A stretch of DNA of 64,000 bases from Octadecabacter antarcticus 307 (GTDB lineage: Bacteria > Pseudomonadota > Alphaproteobacteria > Rhodobacterales > Rhodobacteraceae), in the NCBI RefSeq assembly GCF_000155675.2, contig NC_020911.1, forward strand, positions 4,020,501 through 4,084,500, in the 5' to 3' direction. The notes beneath the pieces were generated by a model. The model saw nothing but the letters and a program-made list of their open reading frames with translations. It was not told the DNA's origin and searched no databases. Positions 1 through 8,090 of this stretch are shown piece by piece. Numbering within the stretch: the first letter of the stretch is position 1; each line of letters opens with the position of its first letter. Made by a program: the position numbers and the translations under genes.

Positions 1-538
1 GCATTTTGGTCAACGAACTGTCTCTCCCATAACAAACACAGAGTACGCTTTTGCGGCTCTCACCGTCCTTAAGACGAGATCTTTGGGTCGTTGAGCAGAA
101 GGCCTAAACATTATCTACGAGGTCAGTTGTCTGCCTCCACGGCCCTTACAGAGAAAGGTCCTACTGCTGTCGATCACCCCTCAAAGAAGGGGCGATATGG
201 TTCGCCGTGCTTGATGATCCCATGAACGGTTCGGGCCATCTTCGCTGCGATTGCGGTGTACGCCTTTCGGCGCAAATGGGTGTTGTGACGGTCTTTGGCG
301 ATGTAGCGCTCGAACTTGTCGCGGAAGCTGTTGGTGCGCTGCAGAATAGCAACCTGTCCAGCCATCCAAAGCGTTCGACGAAGCCGAGCATTGCCATATT
401 TTGACAGTTTGGTTTGCCCTCTGAATGTACCTGATTGCATAGTCGCAAGGTCCATTCCACAGAACTTCGAAAACTGCCGGTGATGACGAAAGCGCCGTAC
501 ATCCCCAGCTTCTGCCAAAATTGTCAAAGCATTGCGTA

Positions 539-605
539 TTCCGGGGCAATCCGGCCACCCATACCGATTTGATCCGGCCGGGGGTTCCGGGGCATCCGGC
601 CACCC
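539..605. repeat. two copies of a 21-22 bp sequence inside the transposase relic
   Basis: TTCCGGGGCAATCCGGCCAC occurs at 539-558. The same sequence lacking one A begins at 585, and both copies continue with further Cs. They flank a short GC-rich stretch that interrupts the IS110 C-terminal reading frame. It looks like a residue of another element's terminal repeats, but I cannot assign the family. Confidence 0.55.
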
Positions 606-871
606 CCCTTTGACCTGATTTAGTGTGCTGCGAGGCGATCTGTAGCAGGGCTACTCTGACGTTCCTTTTGAACATGCTTATCGCGTCGGAATCTGCGGCA
701 ACCGGCAGTCCGACTGATACTTTGGCAGTCTCGTAGATATCTGAAAGTAAACGCTCTTTTGCAACCTTGCGGCCCACCACATCCCAAGCGTCAGCGATGA
801 ATGCCTCCTTGCTCATGGCTGAGATCAAGTGTGGTGACGGATAACGTTCAAGGAAAGCAAAGAACCAGTCA

Positions 872-895
872 CTGCGAGAACTGCGAGAACTGCGA
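872..895. repeat. 9-bp tandem duplication in transposase relic
   Basis: CTGCGAGAA is present twice (872-880, 881-889), followed by a partial third copy. It keeps the reading frame of the IS110 relic and adds three residues. Confidence 0.8.
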
Positions 896-944
896 TGGAA
901 ACGATCAGCTTCAGGAAAATACAGCGGCAGATAATGGGTTAAAA

Positions 945-976
945 CTCGGTGCCACAACTCGGTGCCACAACTCGGT
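945..976. repeat. 13-bp tandem duplication in transposase relic
   Basis: CTCGGTGCCACAA occurs at 945-957 and 958-970, followed by CTCGGT. The extra 13 bp are the direct cause of the transposase frameshift. Confidence 0.85.
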
Positions 977-1694
977 CTTCGACTTGGATACGATGTCATG
1001 CGTTTTGGAACGCTCTTGGATGTCGTTAGTGCCACGCACGAGGGGGGCATGATAAAACTGCTCGTTCCCGATCTCCATCATGTGAAGAATGACCTGGGCA
1101 TCCTTAGGGTCGTTTTTGTCCCAACTGTTGTGCAAGGCCTCTCGCGTTCTGGCCAGGGCCACAGATGACACCAACTTCAACTCAAAACCTGCTGCGGCAA
1201 GATGATAAGCCAAGGCACGGTGATAATTACCCGTTGCTTCAAAAGCTACACGGACAGGGCGGCCGTAGCAGGCAAGCGATGTGATTAGACGATTGAAGTC
1301 GTCTAGCTGGTTCAGAACAGTCAAACGACGGCGGCGCTTCTTGTCCGCAATAGCAATGAGACCTTCGTCGCGGGCCTTCGAGATATCGATGGCCACCAAA
1401 ACGGGCGCAGTTTGTGTAATAATGATATCGGTCATAGTTGGTCTCCTTTGCGGTGTGGTTTGTACAAAACCACCGTAGGGACCTGAGGCACGGCTATGAC
1501 CACCTGCTGCGTTATTTGGGGCTGCGCAGGCAGTCATAGCCTTAAATTAGCGATATTCCGAAGGTGTTATGGGCCGGAATACGTCAGTTCAAAGCTGCAG
1601 GAATGGGCATCAAAGCATCACATCACCCTATGCTACATCCAGCCAGGAAACCCCAACAGAATGCCTATACCGAGCGATACAATCGGACGGTTCG

Positions 1695-1733
1695 CCCCTC
1701 TCTTCGATGCTTAGCATCGACTGCCGGGCAGTT
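1695..1733. repeat. palindromic element, copy 1
   Basis: Conserved left flank CCCCTCTC, stem TCGATGC, loop TTA, stem GCATCGA, then conserved right flank CTGCCGGGCAGT. It lies inside the IS3 transposase relic. It shares flanks with three other copies but has its own stem sequence. Confidence 0.8.
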
Positions 1734-1817
1734 AATGAATGGCTCAGAACACACATCTTTCACAGCATTCAGGAGGTGCAAGAACACACCACACAATGGT
1801 TATGGACTTACAATAAT

Positions 1818-1856
1818 CCCTCTCGGGACATACTTCGTATGCCCTGCCGGGCAGTG
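1818..1856. repeat. palindromic element, copy 2
   Basis: Left flank CCCTCTC, stem GGACATAC, loop TTC, stem GTATGCC (one bulged base), right flank CTGCCGGGCAGT. It interrupts the IS3 relic between TYNN and DRP in frame, adding 39 bp. Confidence 0.8.
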
Positions 1857-2013
1857 GACCGCCCAGAAACTAAAGATGGCCGCGTAGTTTCACTGCCCCA
1901 CCCGTCAGAAAGGGGGGGATTACCGTAGGACACCTGCCATGCGTAGTGCTGAGATCGCGGCTTACTTGTGACCCACCCGTCGCATGGGGTGCAGATCTTT
2001 GTGGCGACCAAAC

Positions 2014-2053
2014 CCCCTCTCATTGATTGCTTTGCAATTAACTGCCGGGCCGT
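2014..2053. repeat. palindromic element, copy 3
   Basis: Left flank CCCCTCTC, stem TTGATTGC, loop TTT, stem GCAATTAA (one mismatch), right flank CTGCCGGGCCGT. Inserted in tnpB between the codons for ATKP and VDFRK, keeping the frame. Confidence 0.8.
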
Positions 2054-2178
2054 CGTGGACTTTCGCAAAAGGCCACGGCGGTTTGGCCACGCTGGTGCAG
2101 AGCCATTTGCAGAAAAAGCCCTTAGACGGTGCGGTCTATGTCTTTCGTGCAAAGCGGGCTGACCGGCTCAAGATGATC

Positions 2179-2215
2179 CCCCTCTCATGCATGTAAACAT
2201 GCACTGCCGGTCGGC
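2179..2215. repeat. palindromic element, copy 4
   Basis: Left flank CCCCTCTC, stem TGCATGT, two-base loop, stem ACATGCA, right flank CTGCCGGTCGG. It is inserted in tnpB directly after the codons for ADRLKMI. The right flank is the most diverged of the four copies. Confidence 0.75.
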
Positions 2216-2400
2216 GGGTGGGATGGGAGCGGTCTCGCAACGGCGTATTACGGCTGGATCCGGCGCAGTTTGAAGCGCTGGTTGCAGGTCTGGACTGGCG
2301 TCGCGTGACCGCGTTAAAGACCCGTCCACCGGCTGCGGCAGAATAACTTGGGTGGTGTTTTGCACGGGCGGATTGCCCTTAATTTTGATAACTCACAGGC

Positions 2401-2538
2401 ATGACTCCCCCTGCCTATATTCCTGACAATATCGATGCGCTCAAGGCCATTATCTTGGCCTCGCAGGCGAAGATAACGGAGCAAGACCGGGTCATCGAGC
2501 GCAAGGAAGACCGCACTATCCGGCTTGATAAGTTGTAG
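2401..2538 (+). pseudogene. IS66-family TnpC N-terminal fragment
   Basis: The 45-codon frame starts MTPPAYIPDNIDALKAIILA and ends IRLDKL. This is the coiled N-terminal segment of the IS66 transposase TnpC, cut before the catalytic domain. It follows the tnpB relic in the usual IS66 gene order. Confidence 0.65.
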
Positions 2539-2602
2539 GCGGTGAATTCACCAACGAAGTGCAAATTCTTTAACAAGGTATTGAATTGCATGGAGTTACA
2601 TT

Positions 2603-3349
2603 ATGAGCCGCAGCGACCCTCACTTGAACCTCGACGAACGACGCGATCTGGCCAAATGGCTTGACGCGAAGATACCGATCAAAGAGATCGCGGACAATCT
2701 GTGTCGTGCGCCTTCGACAATACTAGCGCGAGATCAAGCGGGACTACTATCGTGATGAGGAAATTCCAGAACTGAACGGCTATCATGCAATGGTTGCCCA
2801 GAGCCGTTATGAAGGGCGCCGCGCTGTGCATCGCAAGCTGATCAGAGACCCTGACATCATGGCCGCTGTGCGCAGTGGTTTTTACGCGGGTTGCTCGCCA
2901 GAACAGATCGCAGGACGCATGCAATTGGAGCGTCATCCCATGCGCGTCAGTCATGAGACGATCTATCGTACGCGTATTCCAAAGACGGACACGCTGAGAA
3001 GTTCTACCAGCATCTCCCTCGATACCGCCAAAATCGTAGCCCAAGTGGCATGCGTGGCATGCGCAAGCGCTCTGGACGTCAGCTTCTTGCGGCAGTCCAA
3101 ACCCATCATAGAGGGCCTGATCGAAGGACTGTCTCCTTGGCAGAAAGGCACGGTCGAAAACACCAACAATCGACTGCGCCGCTACCCCCCCCCCCCCCCC
3201 GCAAGTCCGATCCCACCGCGTTCACAAATCGATATTTGAGGTCGGTTTGCGACCGCCTCAACACAACGCCGCGCACGTGGCTGGGATATCAAACGCCAGC
3301 TGAAATCTTCCGCGCAAAACTGATGGAAAGCGAGAAATCAAACGGTTAG
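2603..3349 (+). pseudogene. IS30-family transposase relic
   Basis: It starts MSRSDPHLNLDERRDLAKWL (helix-turn-helix), shifts frame near 2725, and resumes as GYHAMVAQSRYEGRRAVHRK, SPEQIAGRM and MRVSHETIYR. It skips most of the DDE core, then continues as KPIIEGLIEGLSP, WQKGTVENTNNRLRRY and, in another frame, DPTAFTNRYLRSVCDR to the stop at 3347-3349. Two of the catalytic carboxylates are lost with the internal deletions. A run of 16 Cs (3185-3200) shifts the last segment. Confidence 0.85.
3185..3200. repeat. homopolymer of 16 C
   Basis: An uninterrupted C16 tract lies in the IS30 relic where intact relatives encode LPRK. It throws the remainder out of frame. Confidence 0.85.
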
Positions 3350-3352
3350 AAT

Positions 3353-3892
3353 TACCAAACAGAAATTGCGCTTCAACCGGAGTTTACAGGCGTCATCTCA
3401 GAAAATCGTTTTCTGGATGGTGTTGACTACCGCCGCAATCTGTCTGACGCCTTCTTTGCTTACGGCCAATCTGACGTGTCTATCGACAGGCTGACAACAA
3501 CTGCTGGCGAATACGCAAAAGACATCTTTGCCGGTGTGGGTGTGGGTTACCGCATGCTTCAACAGCATCGACACACAGTGGTTCGTCCAAGCAGATCCTG
3601 TCTGGCGTGCGGCAGACGTTGTCGGTGACGCAGCTGTTAACGAAGTTGCGGCATCTATCTCGTCCAACGTATTCGTAAACCGCACAGACACTATGTATCT
3701 CACCAATGATACCGACGTAATCTATTCTAAATTCGCAGCAATATTGTTCAACAATTTGGCCGTGAACGTATCGCTTACAGACCCGCTGGCGCTGCGGACC
3801 TGTAGGCGACACGCTATAACGATCAGACTGACGCCAACTTCTCTGACGGAGAAAACACCCTTGGCATAGCGGTCGTCTATAACTTCAACTAA
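3353..3892 (+). pseudogene. outer-membrane beta-barrel protein relic (C-terminal part)
   Basis: Three frames together read GVISENRFLDGVDYRRNLSD, FFAYGQSDVSIDRL, KDIFAGVGVGYR, then IDTQWF and WRAADVVGDAAVNEVAASI, and finally DANFSDGENTLGIAVVYNFN before the TAA at 3890-3892. Alternating polar/apolar strands and a C-terminal aromatic (F-N) resemble the last strands of an outer-membrane barrel. I cannot name the family. No start is present: the 5' part was apparently lost at the junction with the IS30 relic. Confidence 0.5.
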
Positions 3893-4194
3893 GGGGTTTT
3901 GGGGTCGTTCTTGATCTTTATATCGAATTGATCCCGAATTACCTACCGCGAGGGGGGCTTTCCCAAGTGGGTCTGACCCTCGTAGACACAAGCACATTGT
4001 TGAACAGGGGCGGAGCAATCCGCCTTTTTTGCGCTGCCTCGCATCCCCAGCCCCCCAGGACTCCCCTCGCGAGGTGGCGCATTTATTGCACTTCTAAATC
4101 GTCCACAGTACGCCCTGCACAACTTCTTCGTAGAGTTTGCGATAAGTTGCCACTAAAAGGGCGGCAACACGCCAATGGCCTGAACAGGACAAAC
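3893..4194. other. intergenic stretch upstream of murJ
   Basis: No reading frame here looks protein-coding. The only clear element is a terminator-like hairpin at 4009-4030. Confidence 0.6.
4009..4030 (+). terminator. rho-independent terminator without an obvious gene
   Basis: Stem GGCGGA, loop GCAA, stem TCCGCC, then six Ts. It is a textbook intrinsic terminator on the plus strand. The nearest upstream frame is the barrel relic ending at 3892, so it either served that gene or ends a short non-coding transcript. Confidence 0.75.
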
Positions 4195-5799
4195 ATGAAA
4201 CCAATCCGCCTGATATCCGGCTTTCTGACTGTCGGCGTCTGGACGTTGCTGAGCCGCATCTTGGGCTTTGTGCGTGATATCCTGATCGCGGGCTATCTTG
4301 GCACAGGTCCGGTGGCGCAGGCGTTCTTGGTGGCGTTTTCACTGCCCAATATGTTTCGCCGCTTTTTTGCCGAAGGCGCGTTCAACATGGCCTTCGTGCC
4401 GATGTTTTCAAAGAAACTGCAAGACACCGAAAATGCTGGTGCGGACGCCAAAACCTTTGCGCAGGACGCCTTTATGGGGTTGGCGTTTGTGCTGGCGATT
4501 TTCACAGCACTTGGCGTGATATTCATGCCCGCCTTGGTGTTGATGATGGCGTCAGGTTTCAAGGGGGATGAGCGATTCGATCTGGCCGTTGAATACGGCC
4601 GCCTCGCCTTTCCATATATTTTGTTCATCTCGCTGGCGGCCCTCGTGTCTGGTGTTTTGAACGCGACAGGGCGATTTGCGGCTGCAGCCGCGGCACCTGT
4701 GCTACTGAACTTGATTTTCATCTGCACGCTTATCTGGGCCGCGACACTAGATAACACAACAATCGTCGACCTTGGTTCAAACGTCACATTCATGACCCGA
4801 GAGGCATACATCGGCTCAAGCCTCGCGTGGGCAGTGCCGCTGGCAGGCCTTGCGCAACTAGCGTTGGTTTGGTGGGCTGCGCGGCGTGCGGGGTTCACAT
4901 TTCGACTGCGGATGCCGCGTCTGACGCCTGATTTGCGCAAGCTGGCGGTCATTGCAGCACCTGCAATGCTGGCGGGTGGCGTGATGCAGATCAACCTTTT
5001 GGTGGGTCGCCAAGTTGCAAGTTTTTATGACGGCGCGATTGCGTGGTTATCATATGCTGATCGTTTGTATCAGTTGCCCCTTGGCGTGGTTGCGATTGCG
5101 TTGGGGGTGGTGTTGCTCCCTGACTTGAGCCGTCGATTGGCAGCCGGTGATCTGGACGGTGGGCGCGACGCATTTAACCGCGCAGCAGAATTGGCTCTGG
5201 CGTTAACGATCCCCGCCGCTGTCGCGTTGATCGTGATAGCGCAAGATCTAGTCAGTGTGTTGTTCCAACGCGGCGCGTTTGATTCAGATGACGCCGCCGC
5301 CACCGCATTGGCAGTCATGGTCTACGGCGCCGGCCTTCCAGCGTTTGTTCTGCAAAAGGCAATGCAACCGCTGTATTTCGCGCGCGGCGACACCAAGCGG
5401 CCATTCTATTACGCCGCCGTTGCTATGGTCGCGAACGCAGGCATTGCGATTGGGCTGTCGATGTATATCGGCTATATCGCCGCTGCGCTTGCGACCACAT
5501 TGGCGGGCTGGGTCATGGTCTGGCTCTTGTGGCGCGGCAGCCGAACCATGGGCGACGCCGCGCAATTTGATGCGCGATTCAAGACACGTTTCTGGCGGAT
5601 CATGCTCGCGTCTATGCTGATGGGGGCTTTGTTGTGGAACACCGTCTTACTGGTCGGTCCCGCACTCGGCATGGACACAATCCGCTACGGCGCTTTGGCG
5701 TTTGTGGTGATCGTTGGCATGGCTGGCTATTTCTTGATTGGCCGCCTTGTTGGCGCGTTTCGGGTATCAGAATTCAAGGCTGCGATGCGCCGCGGCTGA
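4195..5799 (+). CDS. murJ: lipid II flippase MurJ (MviN)
   Basis: MurJ moves lipid-linked peptidoglycan precursor across the inner membrane. The 534-residue protein starts MKPIRLISGFLTVGVWTLLS and shows the family hallmark GFVRDILIAGYLG followed by NMFRRFFAEGAFN. Many hydrophobic segments follow, in keeping with the 14-helix MOP-superfamily fold. Upstream in-frame codons exist, but family members begin at this methionine. The gene stands alone between the IS graveyard and convergent genes on the minus strand. Only 20-odd codons at the start are open to debate. Confidence 0.93.
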   Translation: MKPIRLISGFLTVGVWTLLSRILGFVRDILIAGYLGTGPVAQAFLVAFSLPNMFRRFFAEGAFNMAFVPMFSKKLQDTENAGADAKTFAQDAFMGLAFVLAIFTALGVIFMPALVLMMASGFKGDERFDLAVEYGRLAFPYILFISLAALVSGVLNATGRFAAAAAAPVLLNLIFICTLIWAATLDNTTIVDLGSNVTFMTREAYIGSSLAWAVPLAGLAQLALVWWAARRAGFTFRLRMPRLTPDLRKLAVIAAPAMLAGGVMQINLLVGRQVASFYDGAIAWLSYADRLYQLPLGVVAIALGVVLLPDLSRRLAAGDLDGGRDAFNRAAELALALTIPAAVALIVIAQDLVSVLFQRGAFDSDDAAATALAVMVYGAGLPAFVLQKAMQPLYFARGDTKRPFYYAAVAMVANAGIAIGLSMYIGYIAAALATTLAGWVMVWLLWRGSRTMGDAAQFDARFKTRFWRIMLASMLMGALLWNTVLLVGPALGMDTIRYGALAFVVIVGMAGYFLIGRLVGAFRVSEFKAAMRRG

Positions 5800-5838
5800 G
5801 GATTTCAGGTATTTAAGAACCAAAGAAACAGGACGGCG

Positions 5839-6237
5839 CTATTCCCCCGCCCACAGCAGTTCAATCCGCAAACCACCGGGTTCGGCAAACATCATATGGT
5901 GGCGCGGACCGCTGCCCATAGGTTCGGGGGTGAATTCGATTTGGACACCTGCGGTATTGGCCAGCGTCGCGGCGAGGTTGATGAGCGTCGATTCATCGGG
6001 CACCGCAAGCGCGAGGTGATGCAGGCCCAGACCCGTCTTGCGATCAAACGGCGCCGGGTTGTCGGTTTGTACCTGCCAGAGCGTGAGCCGCAATGCCCCA
6101 TCCGTAACAGTCGTGCGCGGGTAGCTGTCATCGCGCGCGATAACGTCCCAGCCCAGTACGTCCACGAAAAATGCAGTCGTCACGCCCAGATCGCGCACCG
6201 TCAGGCCGAGGTGGTTGAGGCCAAGTGTCTTGCCCAC
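5839..6237 (-). CDS. VOC (glyoxalase/bleomycin-resistance fold) family protein
   Basis: A 132-residue metalloenzyme-fold protein of the vicinal oxygen chelate superfamily. It starts GKTLGLNHLGLTVRDL, with a metal-ligand candidate His at NHLG, a second at LGLHHLAL, and Glu in GLRIELLW. The GTG start at 6237 lies two bases after the stop of the rhomboid-like gene, so the two are probably co-translated. Members act as lactoylglutathione lyases, dioxygenases or resistance proteins; the substrate cannot be read from the sequence. Confidence 0.8.
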   Translation of the reverse strand: MGKTLGLNHLGLTVRDLGVTTAFFVDVLGWDVIARDDSYPRTTVTDGALRLTLWQVQTDNPAPFDRKTGLGLHHLALAVPDESTLINLAATLANTAGVQIEFTPEPMGSGPRHHMMFAEPGGLRIELLWAGE

Positions 6238-6239
6238 GA

Positions 6240-6944
6240 TCAGGCCCTTTTGCGAATACGGTTGAGAAAGGCCGACCAGCCACCCGGAGCCAAAAGCGGT
6301 GCGGTAAACAGCCCAATCAGAAAGCCAGACACCTCGGCAATCCAAGTTGGCGAGGATCCGAACAGCATGAAATAAACCAACATAATGCCGAGCAGAATAC
6401 CGATCAGTTGGAACGCCTTAAGTTGATTGTCGCCCATGCGTTCAAGTGCGAGCCACATCAGATAGGTATAGGCGCCGATCAGACCATAAACACCAGGGTA
6501 TGCACCGATCAACTGCGTGTTCTGCCATGACAGAATACCATAAATAACCGCCCCAAAGACTGAGCTGGTGAAGAACAGGATCAAAAATGCAATCGGGCTG
6601 AAAGTTTCACCTACAAATTTTCCAAGTGCGAGCACCAGGACACTGGCCCAAACCGCATGGGTCAGGGAGCCATGAACGAACGGATAGGTCACAAAGCGTT
6701 TCCAATAATCGTGCGAGCCACGACCCCGTTCGAAAATTTCCGTCATTACTTCGGGATAGAACTGGAATTCGCCAAACGCACTTGCCCGCCAGCCCACGCC
6801 CTGCGCCCCTCCGATCCAGCCATTTGCGGCGGCTGTTAGGGTCAGTTCGACCGCGGCGATGACAAGAACCAGCAACAATGGCACCAGCGGTATCGTGTTA
6901 AACGGGCTTTCGATTGGGTCGGTGTTGTGCCCAAGGTCGTTCAT
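6240..6944 (-). CDS. rhomboid-fold membrane protein lacking the catalytic dyad
   Basis: A 234-residue inner-membrane protein with about six hydrophobic segments and rhomboid landmarks: a loop with HGSLTH (residues 91-96), the TM4 motif GAYPGVYGLIGAY (147-159) and the TM6 motif AEVSGFLIG (203-211). In active rhomboid proteases the TM4 motif carries the nucleophile as GxSG and TM6 carries a histidine before the GxxxG. Here the serine position holds Tyr or Pro and the histidine is Glu. It should therefore be a pseudoprotease, perhaps a membrane-protein chaperone or binder. It is translationally linked to the downstream VOC gene. Confidence 0.8.
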   Translation of the reverse strand: MNDLGHNTDPIESPFNTIPLVPLLLVLVIAAVELTLTAAANGWIGGAQGVGWRASAFGEFQFYPEVMTEIFERGRGSHDYWKRFVTYPFVHGSLTHAVWASVLVLALGKFVGETFSPIAFLILFFTSSVFGAVIYGILSWQNTQLIGAYPGVYGLIGAYTYLMWLALERMGDNQLKAFQLIGILLGIMLVYFMLFGSSPTWIAEVSGFLIGLFTAPLLAPGGWSAFLNRIRKRA

Positions 6945-7025
6945 ACTGGAGGTCCCTTCGGTTGACGGCGTGTTGGGGCATGGGTAAGCGAGTGTGATCC
7001 GTTAATCCAGCTTTGGAATGCCACC

Positions 7026-8045
7026 ATGACCGATAATGCCTTCACCCCGCGCGTCTTTTCCGGCATCAAGCCGTCCGGCGGCCTGACGCTCGGCAATTAC
7101 CTCGGCGCGATCAAGCGCTGGGTAGATATGCAGTCCCCCGACATGGACAACATCTATTGCGCCGTCGATCTTCACGCGATTACAGTTTGGCAGGACCCTC
7201 CGGCGTTAAAAGCTGGCACGCGTGAAATCGCCGCCGGACTTCTGGCATCGGGTATTGATCCGGAAAATTCCATTCTGTTCAACCAGTCCCAAGTGCCCGA
7301 ACACGCACAGCTGGCGTGGATTTTCAACTGCGTGGCACGCGTTGGCTGGATGAACCGGATGACGCAATTCAAGGATAAAGCGGGCAAGAACGCCGAGAAA
7401 GCATCGCTTGGCCTATACGCCTACCCGTCCCTGATGGCCGCGGATATCCTGATGTATCACGCGACGCACGTGCCGGTGGGCGAAGACCAGAAACAGCACG
7501 TTGAACTGACACGCGACATCGCAGCCAAGTTTAACAGTGATTTCGGCGTGGATTTCTTTCCGCAAACCGAAGCAGTGATCGAAGGCCCCGGAACGCGGGT
7601 CATGAACCTGCGCGACGGAACCAAGAAGATGTCCAAGTCAGGCGACAGCGACATGGAACGCATCAACATGCTGGATGACGCCGACACCATTGCCAAGAAG
7701 TTCAAGAAGGCAAAGACTGATCCTGATGGATTGCCCGAGACCGTTGAGGGTCTGGCGGGACGACCTGAGGCGAAGAACCTTGTGGATATTTATGCTAGTC
7801 TGTCTGACATGACGCCCGAAGCCGTGATTGCGCAGTATCCCGGTGCCAGCTGGGGCACGTTCAAACCTGCGCTGGCGGATTTGGCTGTCACAAAGCTCGC
7901 ACCGATTTCGGATGAAATGAAGCGGCTGATGGATGATCCGGCAGAGATTGACCGCAAACTGGCGCGCGGTGCGCAAAAAGCACGCGAGATCGCAACGCCG
8001 ATCTTGGAAAAAACCTATGATATTGTTGGGCTTTTGCGGGCGTAA
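7026..8045 (+). CDS. trpS: tryptophanyl-tRNA synthetase
   Basis: A class I aminoacyl-tRNA synthetase that charges tRNA-Trp in the cytoplasm. Its 339 residues match the usual length. The HIGH-type signature appears as TLGNYLGAI (about 21-29) after SGIKPSGGL, and the KMSKS loop is present intact near residue 201 ([10 protein letters not shown]). It is divergently placed from the rhomboid/VOC pair. Nothing unusual. Confidence 0.97.
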   Translation: MTDNAFTPRVFSGIKPSGGLTLGNYLGAIKRWVDMQSPDMDNIYCAVDLHAITVWQDPPALKAGTREIAAGLLASGIDPENSILFNQSQVPEHAQLAWIFNCVARVGWMNRMTQFKDKAGKNAEKASLGLYAYPSLMAADILMYHATHVPVGEDQKQHVELTRDIAAKFNSDFGVDFFPQTEAVIEGPGTRVMNLRDGTKKMSKSGDSDMERINMLDDADTIAKKFKKAKTDPDGLPETVEGLAGRPEAKNLVDIYASLSDMTPEAVIAQYPGASWGTFKPALADLAVTKLAPISDEMKRLMDDPAEIDRKLARGAQKAREIATPILEKTYDIVGLLRA

Positions 8046-8090
8046 GACTGACGGGATCGGAATGAGAAATTCACGACTGCGAACCGCCAC

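Larger units (their letters stand above)
174..1435 (-). pseudogene. IS110-family transposase relic
   Basis: The N-terminal DEDD-type catalytic half reads from an ATG at 1435 (MTDIIITQTAPVLVAIDISK) and the C-terminal IS116/IS110 domain ends at 174 (GIRNALTILAEAGDVRRFRH and onward). The frame is broken twice. A 13-bp tandem duplication at 945-970 shifts it; removing one copy rejoins the two frames exactly, at the residues TELWHRV. About 30 codons before GIRN are replaced by an unrelated stretch at about 540-610. A 9-bp duplication at 872-889 adds three codons (SSR repeated) without a frameshift. The protein cannot be functional. The family call rests on clear similarity at both ends. Confidence 0.85.
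1560..1887 (+). pseudogene. IS3-family OrfB transposase relic (C-terminal end)
   Basis: Fragments in two frames spell the end of an IS3-type integrase core: GPEYVSSKLQEWA, then PQQNAYTERYNRTVR, then NEWLRTHIFHSIQEVQEH, WLWTYNN, DRP and finally QKLKMAA before the stop at 1885-1887. The upstream catalytic region is missing. Two palindromic elements (1695-1733 and 1818-1856) interrupt it, the first after TVR and the second after TYNN. Removing 38 bp at the first site restores the frame. A short internal deletion joins DRP to QKLKMAA. Confidence 0.8.
1968..2346 (+). pseudogene. IS66-family TnpB relic
   Basis: A GTG start at 1968 opens GVQIFVATKP, continues as VDFRK, then, one base out of frame at the AAAA run near 2066, as GHGGLATLVQ and VYVFRAKRADRLKMI. 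The end reads NGVLRLDPAQFEALVAGLDW up to the stop at 2344-2346. This is the IS66 accessory protein TnpB. It is broken by two palindromic elements (2014-2053 and 2179-2215), a single-base insertion, and a deletion after WDGSGLA. Confidence 0.8.

Noticed and set aside
1455..1477. TTTGTACAAA near the IS110 relic as the same operator as before hyuA
   Set aside because: It belongs to a different palindrome at the IS end and there is no gene context to support regulation.
2013..2053. Palindromic elements as transcription terminators
   Set aside because: There is no T-run after the stems and they lie inside reading frames.
1695..2215. Possible CRISPR array from the four hairpin units
   Set aside because: Spacing is irregular, the units sit inside transposase frames, and the variable part is itself palindromic, so these are not spacers.
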